A stretch of 5,847 nucleotides of DNA. Origin: Gammaproteobacteria bacterium (GTDB lineage: Bacteria; Pseudomonadota; Gammaproteobacteria; UBA6429; Thiohalophilaceae). The stretch spans positions 1 to 5,847 of the forward strand of contig JAHEIJ010000157.1 in NCBI GenBank assembly GCA_024639445.1. The letters run 5' to 3'. Positions 1-4,098 of this stretch are shown piece by piece (within the stretch, counting starts at the first letter, position 1; each line of letters starts with the position of its first letter). A program made the position numbers and the translations under genes. The notes beneath the pieces are model-generated. The model was not told the origin of the DNA. It did not search any database and saw only the letters and a list, made by a program, of their open reading frames with translations.

Positions 1-411
1 GCGCTTCTTGACGAATACGAAGCTTTTTCACAAGGCGACAGTAACGCCATGCAACAAGCCAGCAACACCGAATATCGCCTCAGTGAAATCCTTGATGACC
101 TCAAACTGGAACAATTTTATTTGTTGGAGAATGCCGGGCTGGACCAGAACCATGCCGGAATGACCGCTTATATCGAACTCCAGCCGGAATCAACCCAACA
201 ACTACTGGAAAGCCTCTGGCAACGTATCGCAAAGCTGGAACAAAATTGTCAACGGCTAGATAAAATTAACAGCCTCATTATCAAAAATGACCGCTATCAT
301 GTTGAAACTGTAACCGTGCTACCACAGGAACAGTCATCCAGAATAGCCAGCCAGTCAGCTCGAATAACCACCGTTTACGATCCCTCTTCCTCCTTCCACG
401 CCATCGCCTGA
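1..411 (+). CDS. flgN: Flagellar export chaperone FlgN-like protein, 3' part of gene
   Basis: The reading frame is open to the left edge, so the gene is cut off there; the ATG at 49 lies inside the frame and is probably not the start. The visible 136 residues are mostly helical and rich in Leu, Glu and Gln. They include an N-terminal segment of the type ALLDEYEAFSQGD, a central helix (LLESLWQRIAKLEQNCQRLDKIN), and a tail with NSLIIKNDRYHVETVTVL followed by a VYDPSS motif. This matches the FlgN pattern, in which a Cys/Asn-containing helix leads to an N-x-LI segment and a C-terminal Y-D/G motif. FlgN family proteins are cytoplasmic chaperones that hold the hook-filament junction proteins FlgK and FlgL for flagellar type III export. 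The family is divergent, so the call rests on overall pattern, helix layout and the C-terminal motif. The next gene on this strand is a tRNA 64 bases downstream. An unrelated coiled-coil protein cannot be excluded. Confidence 0.6.
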   Translation, partial: ALLDEYEAFSQGDSNAMQQASNTEYRLSEILDDLKLEQFYLLENAGLDQNHAGMTAYIELQPESTQQLLESLWQRIAKLEQNCQRLDKINSLIIKNDRYHVETVTVLPQEQSSRIASQSARITTVYDPSSSFHAIA

Positions 412-423
412 ATATATTCTTTT

Positions 424-452
424 TGGATATTCTCCCCTCGTCCAAGTAAAAT
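424..452 (+). promoter_or_regulatory. Candidate sigma-70 promoter for tRNA-Arg(CCT)
   Basis: A -35-like TGGATA (424-429, 4 of 6 matches) and a -10-like TAAAAT (447-452, 5 of 6) are separated by 17 bases. They would start transcription about 17 bases before the tRNA. A small inverted repeat, AGAC-GTT-GTCT (453-463), lies at the expected start. Read-through from the upstream flagellar gene is an alternative source of the tRNA transcript. Confidence 0.35.
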
Positions 453-475
453 AGACGTTGTCTAATTGTAGTCAT

Positions 476-552
476 GCCCCGGTAGCTCAGCAGGATAGAG
501 CAGCCGCCTCCTAAGCGGCAGGTCGGACGTTCGAATCGTCTCCGGGGCACCA
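476..552 (+). tRNA. tRNA-Arg(CCT)
   Basis: The 77-base cloverleaf is complete. The acceptor stem GCCCCGG (476-482) pairs perfectly with CCGGGGC (542-548), followed by discriminator A and an encoded CCA (550-552). The D arm has GCTC/GAGC. The anticodon stem GCCGC/GCGGC closes the loop CTCCTAA with anticodon CCT at 510-512. The T arm has GGACG/CGTCT around TTCGAAT. It reads the rare arginine codon AGG. Genes for this tRNA are often used as integration sites by mobile elements, but no integrase gene is present here. Confidence 0.97.
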
Positions 553-874
553 TTTCACCACTAGCATCTCGCGGAATTTACCCTTAATTTTTATTAACCC
601 AGGCAGGGTTTAGAGCGACTCCGCAGGGAAGGCCACTGGACCGGATTATCGCTTCGGGTAACCATTTCTACCCACAACCCTTTAAATCCTCCAATGAGGA
701 TATATTCTTAATAATTAAGAGCACGGTTTATGCAACTCGCTGAGCATATGCACCCAATTAGCCGCTGACCGGGTTAACTTTGTCTGAAATTGTCAGATGA
801 TTTGATCCGGATCAGTAACTTCTAGCTCGATTCCATAGCAAGTTATTCATGTTGAACTCACAGAGGGGCGTGAA
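553..874. other. Non-coding stretch with several inverted repeats
   Basis: No convincing gene lies between tRNA-Arg(CCT) and the host-attachment gene. Several short inverted repeats are visible: AACCC/GGGTT (596-610), GGGTA/TACCC (656-673), ATCCTC-CAAT-GAGGAT (686-701), TCTTAA-TAA-TTAAGA (706-720), the palindrome GCATATGC (744-751), TCTGA/TCAGA (783-797) and the 12-base perfect palindrome TGATCCGGATCA (803-814). None has the T-run of a Rho-independent terminator. A TTGTCA hexamer at 790-795 resembles a -35 element but has no good -10 at the right distance. A structured RNA or leader of the downstream gene is possible but not shown. Confidence 0.4.
803..814. promoter_or_regulatory. 12-base perfect palindrome, possible operator
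   Basis: TGATCCGGATCA is identical to its reverse complement. It sits 60 bases before the start codon of the host-attachment-family gene. Its position and symmetry would suit a dimeric regulator, but no matching regulator is encoded nearby and no established operator consensus is recognised. The functional call is inference. Confidence 0.25.
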
Positions 875-1324
875 ATGAAACCAACTTGGATCCTCGTAGC
901 CGACAGTAGTCGCGCCAGAATCTTCACCGCAGAAAGTCCATCATCACAACTTATAGAAATCAATAGCTTAGCCCATCCACAAAGCCGACTTCATGAACAA
1001 AATCTAAGCAGCGACCTGCCTGGACATGATAGTGACAAAAGTGGCACCGGGCGGCACGGTTTTCAAGACGAAATCGAACCCAAGGAGCAGGAAGTGATTG
1101 ATTTCGCCAAGCAAATAGCCAAGCATCTGGACCAGGCACGCAGTAGCAACAAGTTCAAACAGCTATTGATCGTTGCGGCACCGGCCTTTCTAGGCACCTT
1201 GCGCAACCAATTGACCGACCAGACACGAAAGCTGGTGAGCATTGAAATGGATAAGAATCTTACCCAACAAAAGGCGGACGAAATTCGTAGTCACTTGCCT
1301 GAATATTTACCTAACATGACCTGA
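875..1324 (+). CDS. Host attachment family protein (AtsE/PF10116 type)
   Basis: A complete 149-residue soluble protein with no signal peptide or membrane segment. The N-terminal strand WILVADSSRARIF (residues 5-17) is the usual opening of the 'protein required for attachment to host cells' family. The conserved middle segment (about 61-86) has HGFQDEIEPKEQEVIDFAKQ, followed by LLIVAAPAFLGTLRNQL (97-113). The tail has VSIEMDKNLT and RSHLPEYL, like the family's ELDKDLT...LP ending. Length is typical (about 140-150). The family was named from an Agrobacterium attachment phenotype but is widespread in free-living bacteria, and its biochemical role is not established; the fold is thought to relate to release-factor-like domains. 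The ATG at 875 follows a GAGGGG Shine-Dalgarno (863-868) by 6 bases. A nine-codon mini-ORF (849-878) overlaps this start as ATGA. A bidirectional terminator follows, so it is probably monocistronic. Confidence 0.82.
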   Translation: MKPTWILVADSSRARIFTAESPSSQLIEINSLAHPQSRLHEQNLSSDLPGHDSDKSGTGRHGFQDEIEPKEQEVIDFAKQIAKHLDQARSSNKFKQLLIVAAPAFLGTLRNQLTDQTRKLVSIEMDKNLTQQKADEIRSHLPEYLPNMT

Positions 1325-1339
1325 TAAAAAAACTGATAC

Positions 1340-1370
1340 AAAAAGAGGCCTGCATTAGCAGGCCTTTTTT
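1340..1370. terminator. Bidirectional Rho-independent terminator
   Basis: A perfect 8-bp stem, AGGCCTGC (1346-1353) with GCAGGCCT (1358-1365), closes a 4-base ATTA loop. A run of six T (1365-1370) follows on the plus strand. Five A (1340-1344) on the other side give a U-tract for minus-strand transcripts. It lies 15 bases after the plus-strand stop and 9 bases past the minus-strand stop at 1380, so it serves both convergent genes. Confidence 0.93.
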
Positions 1371-1379
1371 ATATAATAA

Positions 1380-1883
1380 CTAAAATGTAACAGCGAAAGA
1401 AAACTCAGGATAGGTATCAGAACAGGAAACATAGACTCGCTCATCGCAGCTTGTTGTTTCAACATAAGCGGCACCAATACCAATGAATGATCGCCGTCCC
1501 GTTGTAATATACACACCAGCACGAAACCCATAGGCTGTTTCATCATCGAAACCTGAGATGGAAGTCCAGCGATACAAGGCGCCAACATAAGGATCGATGG
1601 ATGACTGGTTGCGGAACACATAACGAATTTCAGGAGTAACCTGGTTGATCTCGGGCTCTCCACCCTGCCAACTATCCCAGTTAATAGCCAATTCAAGGCC
1701 ATCATAAACATAGTAACCAAAACCTAGCCCAAGGATGGTGTAATCATCACCGAAAGCCTGTCCTCTACCGAGCAATACACTCAAGCGTTTGGTCCCTTGT
1801 CCAAACATATCCGCGCTCGATTCCAGCGGTATCAATAACAGCAATACTAAAGATAGTGGTTTGATGAATTTAACTTGTTTCAT
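1380..1883 (-). CDS. Small outer-membrane beta-barrel protein of unknown function
   Basis: A complete 167-residue precursor. A signal peptide is clear: basic start MKQVKFIK, hydrophobic core LSLVLLLLIPL, and a cleavage site after SSA (about residue 24). The mature part alternates polar and hydrophobic/aromatic residues as in transmembrane strands (YTILGLGFGYYVY, LELAINWD, EIRYVF, YVGALYRW, YGFRAGVYI, FIGIGAAYV). It ends in FSFAVTF with a terminal Phe, the usual BAM recognition signature, so an eight-stranded barrel in the outer membrane is likely. Two cysteines (146 and 154) lie in the last predicted loop and could form a periplasm-made disulfide. An in-frame TAA two codons before the ATG makes this the first possible start, although no good Shine-Dalgarno is seen. 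It follows the NUDIX gene by 26 bases and may be co-transcribed or translationally dependent on it. Ligand or function is not recognisable. Confidence 0.75.
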   Translation of the reverse strand: MKQVKFIKPLSLVLLLLIPLESSADMFGQGTKRLSVLLGRGQAFGDDYTILGLGFGYYVYDGLELAINWDSWQGGEPEINQVTPEIRYVFRNQSSIDPYVGALYRWTSISGFDDETAYGFRAGVYITTGRRSFIGIGAAYVETTSCDERVYVSCSDTYPEFSFAVTF

Positions 1884-1909
1884 AATTTATACTGGGGCCA
1901 GGGTAATGT

Positions 1910-2461
1910 TTATTTTATTTCATATGTTTGGCAGTTTTTATACTTACTCAGAAATGCCTGGGCGCGACAGAGCCCGATAACTGTTTTTGCATCACTGATC
2001 CGGTTATCAAGAGCCGACTCAAGCGCTTCTTCAAACAGTATCCAGTGTATTTCAATAAGCTCCTCGGTTTCATGATCCGTATCGCAAACAGAAAGCTCGG
2101 TTGCCAAATAACAGTGTACTATCTCGGTGAACACACCGGGAGAAGATATCATATGTCCCAGTGATTGCCATTGAGCCGCCTTTCTGCCAGCTTCCTCCTG
2201 TAATTCACGTTGCGCAGTCATGCGTGGTTCTTCATTGTTATCAATTTTTCCTGCCGGTAATTCCCATATCCAGGCTTTAGAGGCATGGCGATACTGTTTA
2301 AGCAAACAAACACGTTGCTCTTCATCAATAGCCACCACCGCCGCACCACCAGGATGACGCACTATTTCCATATCACACAACACGCCATTGGGTAATTCAA
2401 CCTGTTCGATATCAAGACTGATTATCCTGCCTTGAAAGAGAGTTTTGTTTTTTTCGGTCAT
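1910..2461 (-). CDS. nudF: NUDIX hydrolase, ADP-ribose pyrophosphatase type
   Basis: A complete 183-residue cytoplasmic enzyme. The Nudix box spans residues 71-92 and fits G-x5-E-x7-REL-x-EE-x-G: G71, E77, R85, E86, E89, E90, G92. The glutamates of REL-x-EE bind the catalytic metal. An SPG motif (107-109) about 15 residues after the box is typical of ADP-ribose pyrophosphatases, which hydrolyse ADP-ribose to AMP and ribose 5-phosphate. Other family-like segments are VRHPGGAAVVAI (34-45), LLKQYRH (53-59), WELPAGKID (66-74) and ISDAKTVIGL (155-164). The final hydrophobic position of the box is Arg93, as in some ADPRases. Length is normal, though E. coli NudF is somewhat longer. An in-frame TGA 12 bases upstream fixes ATG 2461 as the start; the Shine-Dalgarno is weak (GGA only). 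The outer-membrane protein gene follows. Activity on other nucleotide sugars is possible. Confidence 0.86.
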   Translation of the reverse strand: MTEKNKTLFQGRIISLDIEQVELPNGVLCDMEIVRHPGGAAVVAIDEEQRVCLLKQYRHASKAWIWELPAGKIDNNEEPRMTAQRELQEEAGRKAAQWQSLGHMISSPGVFTEIVHCYLATELSVCDTDHETEELIEIHWILFEEALESALDNRISDAKTVIGLCRAQAFLSKYKNCQTYEIK

Positions 2462-2523
2462 AGCTGGATCCGGTCAGATAATCGTCATGGGGAGTGTAAG
2501 TGCAACTTGATTGTATTTCGTCA

Positions 2524-2535
2524 GACGTTCGAATC
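2524..2535. repeat. 12-base copy of the tRNA-Arg(CCT) T-arm sequence
   Basis: GACGTTCGAATC here is identical and in the same orientation as bases 526-537 of tRNA-Arg(CCT). The flanks do not complete a T stem (AGACG would have to pair with CACAG), so this is not a tRNA. It could be a remnant of a tRNA or attachment site, or chance, because the TTCGAA core is common in tRNA genes. Confidence 0.3.
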
Positions 2536-2558
2536 ACAGACAGAACGACAGGCTAAAC

Positions 2559-2586
2559 AAAAAAGGCCCACCTAGCGGTGAGCCTT
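2559..2586 (-). terminator. Rho-independent terminator of tRNA-Arg(ACG)
   Basis: On the minus strand the stem AAGGCTCACC (2586-2577) pairs over 10 bp, with one G-T wobble, with GGTGGGCCTT (2572-2563). The loop is four bases and a run of six T follows (2564-2559). It begins 11 bases after the tRNA CCA end, which is the right place to end the tRNA transcript before the NUDIX gene. Confidence 0.92.
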
Positions 2587-2597
2587 ATTTGTTTATA

Positions 2598-2674
2598 TGG
2601 CGCGCCCGGCACGATTCGAACGTGCGACCGCCTGGTTCGTAGCCAGGTACTCTATCCAGCTGAGCTACGGGCGC
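2598..2674 (-). tRNA. tRNA-Arg(ACG)
   Basis: A complete 77-base tRNA on the minus strand. The acceptor stem GCGCCCG (2674-2668) pairs with CGGGCGC (2608-2602), followed by discriminator G and encoded CCA (2600-2598). The anticodon loop CTACGAA between CCTGG and CCAGG gives anticodon ACG (2640-2638). The first position is expected to be deaminated to inosine by TadA, so it would read CGU, CGC and CGA. The D and anticodon arms closely resemble E. coli argVYZQ tRNAs, which occupy the equivalent place next to serV and csrA. It has its own promoter and terminator. Confidence 0.97.
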
Positions 2675-2733
2675 AAAAAGCAGACACTGTTATAAGCCCC
2701 GAATTGAAATGGCACTTATCCAGCGGGAGGGCG

Positions 2734-2763
2734 ACTATACCCGTTTTAGGTATCCAATTTCAA
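2734..2763 (-). promoter_or_regulatory. Strong sigma-70 promoter of tRNA-Arg(ACG)
   Basis: On the minus strand TTGAAA (2763-2758, 5 of 6) and TATAGT (2739-2734, 5 of 6) are 18 bases apart. The bases after the -10 are CGCCCTCCCG, a GC-rich discriminator of the kind seen at stringently controlled stable-RNA promoters. Transcription would begin near 2727, giving a leader of about 50 bases. A 10-base palindrome, GAACCGGTTC (2773-2782), lies 9 bases upstream of the -35 element. Confidence 0.62.
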
Positions 2764-2801
2764 GATAACCTGGAACCGGTTCGGATCGCTCGTAATTAAG
2801 A

Positions 2802-2894
2802 TGGCGGAGAGAGAGGGATTCGAACCCTCGATGGAGCTATTAACCCCATACTCCCTTAGCAGGGGAGCGCCTTCAGCCTCTCGGCCATCTCTCC
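2802..2894 (-). tRNA. tRNA-Ser(GCT)
   Basis: A complete 93-base class II tRNA with a long variable arm. The acceptor stem GGAGAGA (2894-2888) pairs with TCTCTCC (2812-2806), then discriminator G and CCA (2804-2802). The anticodon loop CTGCTAA gives GCT (2860-2858), reading AGC and AGU. The D-arm/anticodon-arm sequence closely resembles E. coli serV, which is also next to csrA. The 5' 21 bases are duplicated at 3096-3118. No good promoter is visible in the 50 bases directly upstream. Confidence 0.97.
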
Positions 2895-2904
2895 GAATTT
2901 TTAC

Positions 2905-2916
2905 CTTGATATCAAG
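2905..2916. repeat. 12-base perfect palindrome before tRNA-Ser
   Basis: CTTGATATCAAG is its own reverse complement and lies 10 bases upstream of the tRNA-Ser 5' end. The half-motif ATATCAAG also follows the truncated tRNA-Ser copy (at about 3123-3130), which suggests that some upstream flank was duplicated together with the tRNA 5' end. Confidence 0.35.
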
Positions 2917-2944
2917 ATATAACTCTAAAAAACCTTTCTTAAAC

Positions 2945-3095
2945 GGCGCTCCTGTCGCGCCCTACTCCGTACAGTCGCTCTCGGCCTCCTGCCTTCCGCG
3001 ACACTTGTACCTCCTTGTACTTCGTCCCTGTACTCCGCCCCTTCGGGGCCATCGACGCTACGCGTCGATGTTCAAAATCGCTCCCGGCGATTTTG
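2945..3095 (-). repeat. Hairpin-dense repeat element abutting truncated tRNA-Ser copy
   Basis: Three perfect hairpins stand almost end to end (plus-strand coordinates). The first is GCCCC-TTC-GGGGC (3037-3049). The second has 9-bp arms CATCGACGC and GCGTCGATG around TAC (3050-3070). The third has 9-bp arms CAAAATCGC and GCGATTTTG around TCCCG (3073-3095), and touches the tRNA-Ser fragment directly. The other half holds GGCGC/GCGCC (2945-2961), TGTCGC/GCGACA (2953-2958, 2998-3003), and four GTAC tetramers within 65 bases (2969, 3007, 3017, 3030). No credible coding sequence is present. Palindrome density of this kind is typical of REP/MITE-like dispersed repeats; whether further copies exist elsewhere in the genome cannot be seen here. 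Confidence 0.55.
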
Positions 3096-3118
3096 TCAGC
3101 CTTTCGGCCATCTCTCCG
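3096..3118 (-). pseudogene. Truncated tRNA-Ser 5' fragment
   Basis: These 23 bases match 2873-2895 (start of the intact tRNA-Ser and the base before it) with one mismatch, in the same orientation and 223 bases away. The fragment contains the 5' acceptor strand GGAGAGA, TGGCC and most of the D arm (GAAAGGCTGA). Then the tRNA sequence stops and a hairpin begins. It has no anticodon, T arm or 3' acceptor strand and cannot be a functional tRNA. Confidence 0.85.
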
Positions 3119-3282
3119 TATATATCAAGCTTTGCGATAGAAATCGACCGTCGGCAGCTTGCTTAGCCGTCACGACACTCTGGCCGACAAATAGAATCTG
3201 GCAACTTGGTCAGCCCTTTAGCCACCAGTCCTAACGCTGAGCGCGGAAGGATACTAGGGCCGGGCGCTGAGGTAAAGAGGGG
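3119..3282. other. csrA downstream region with a weak third tRNA-Ser-like match
   Basis: No gene and no Rho-independent terminator are visible between the csrA stop and the tRNA-Ser fragment. At 3209-3231, on the minus strand, a segment of the form GGACTGGTGGCTAAAGG followed by GCTGAC matches the tRNA-Ser 5' end at about 17 of 23 positions. It may be an older decayed copy, or chance. A promoter for the tRNA-Ser transcript could lie here but none is convincing. Confidence 0.3.
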
Positions 3283-3474
3283 TTATTCCTCGGATTCAGG
3301 ATTTTGGTCATTCTCGTGCTTGATGCGCTCGTAAATTTCCTCACGATGTACGGATACTTCTCGGGGCGCATTGACGCCGATGCGGACCTGGTTGCCTTTT
3401 ACTCCAAGGACCGTCACCGTTACATCGTCACCAATCATGAGCGTTTCACCCACCCGACGTGTCAGAATTAACAT
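3283..3474 (-). CDS. csrA: Carbon storage regulator CsrA (RsmA)
   Basis: A complete 63-residue protein that matches the family over its whole folded part. It begins MLILTRRVGETLMIGDDV and has VRIGVNAPREVSVHREEIY at 30-48. The RNA-contacting residues are present: L4, R6 and R7 on the first strand, and V42, H43 and R44 on the last. The tail (about 53-63) is acidic and variable, as usual. CsrA acts as a cytoplasmic homodimer that binds GGA-containing mRNA leaders, changes translation and stability, and controls carbon flux, motility and biofilm formation. The Shine-Dalgarno GGGAG (3489-3485) is 10 bases before the ATG and is itself part of a GGA motif. It lies 135 bases downstream of lysC and upstream of tRNA-Ser. 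Confidence 0.98.
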   Translation of the reverse strand: MLILTRRVGETLMIGDDVTVTVLGVKGNQVRIGVNAPREVSVHREEIYERIKHENDQNPESEE

Positions 3475-3484
3475 ATTTAACTTT

Positions 3485-3591
3485 CTCCCAAAAATACTTC
3501 CACATCCCGACGAGGCGCTCCATGCTAATGATTCTGGGTACGCTCCCTTGTGTTATCGTCAGGATAATACTGAACTTTAAAATAAGTCTCC
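3485..3591 (-). promoter_or_regulatory. csrA leader with multiple GGA motifs (predicted CsrA sites)
   Basis: Six GGA triplets occur on the minus strand between lysC and csrA. Their plus-strand TCC positions are 3486, 3499, 3505, 3519, 3544 and 3589. The site at 3502-3508 reads GGGATGT, matching the RGGAUGU core of the CsrA consensus. The one at 3486 overlaps the csrA Shine-Dalgarno. Repeated GGA sites including one at the ribosome site are how E. coli csrA represses its own translation, so autoregulation is inferred. A TATTAT hexamer (minus strand) lies in the upstream half but has no good -35 partner. Confidence 0.5.
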
Positions 3592-3609
3592 GGATTGTCT
3601 GAATTCGCT

Positions 3610-4098
3610 TCAGGCAGCCGGTGCCTGTTCAAGATTGAAAGCGTCGTGCAAGGCCCGAACTCCCAACTCAAGGTACTTTTCATCCACCACCACAGACACC
3701 TTGATTTCCGAGGTTGAAATCATACGGATATTGATGCCTTCCTTTGCCAGGGTTTCGAACATTGTGCTGGCAATACCCGCGTGCGATCGCATCCCTACGC
3801 CTACCAGCGATATTTTGACTATGCCATCATCGCCATTCACTTCACGGGCACCCAACTCGCCGGCGGTCTTCTTGAGAACCGCCAGGGCCTTGTCATAGTC
3901 ATTCCGATGAACCGTAAATGTGAAGTCAGTGGTCGCATCGGCGGCCACGTTCTGGATAATCATATCCACTTCAATATTAGCCTCGCCTATCGGGCCCAGG
4001 ATGCGGTGGGCCACGCCAGGCTCATCCGGCACACCCAGTACCGTTAATTTAGCCTCATCCCGGTTAAAGGCAATTCCCGAGATAACCGGATTTTCCAT
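3610..4098 (-). CDS. lysC: Predicted aspartokinase beta subunit from internal in-frame start
   Basis: The codon for Met247 of LysC (ATG at 4098-4096) is preceded by GAGGAA (4110-4105) with a 6-base gap, a much better ribosome site than that of the full gene. Translation would give 162 residues starting MENPVISGIAF and holding both ACT domains only. This matches the known arrangement of alpha2-beta2 aspartokinases, as in B. subtilis aspartokinase II and C. glutamicum LysC, where a beta subunit of about 163-172 residues is made from an internal start. Actual use of the start here is inference. Confidence 0.6.
   Translation of the reverse strand: MENPVISGIAFNRDEAKLTVLGVPDEPGVAHRILGPIGEANIEVDMIIQNVAADATTDFTFTVHRNDYDKALAVLKKTAGELGAREVNGDDGIVKISLVGVGMRSHAGIASTMFETLAKEGINIRMISTSEIKVSVVVDEKYLELGVRALHDAFNLEQAPAA

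Noticed and set aside
49..51. ATG 49 as start of the flagellar chaperone gene
   Set aside because: The frame is open upstream to base 1 and those 16 codons (ALLDEYEAFSQGDSNA) fit the family's first helix, so the true start lies outside the window.
281..553. Minus-strand 90-codon frame over the flgN end and tRNA-Arg(CCT)
   Set aside because: It begins inside the antisense of a tRNA and overlaps a better supported plus-strand gene; it has no ribosome site or recognisable domain.
596..612. Terminator after tRNA-Arg(CCT)
   Set aside because: AACCC/GGGTT forms only 5 bp and is not followed by a T-run, so intrinsic termination there is not supported.
609..663. Cobalamin-riboswitch-like wording (GGGAAGGCCACTGG) in the non-coding stretch
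   Set aside because: Only this short segment resembles the conserved core; the B12 box and the other aptamer elements are absent, and the downstream gene is not a cobalamin gene.
2578..3166. Plus-strand open frames of 73 and 121 codons
   Set aside because: They run antisense through the two tRNA genes and the hairpin repeat; the peptide motifs (such as REGFEPS) are the typical false translations of antisense tRNA sequence.
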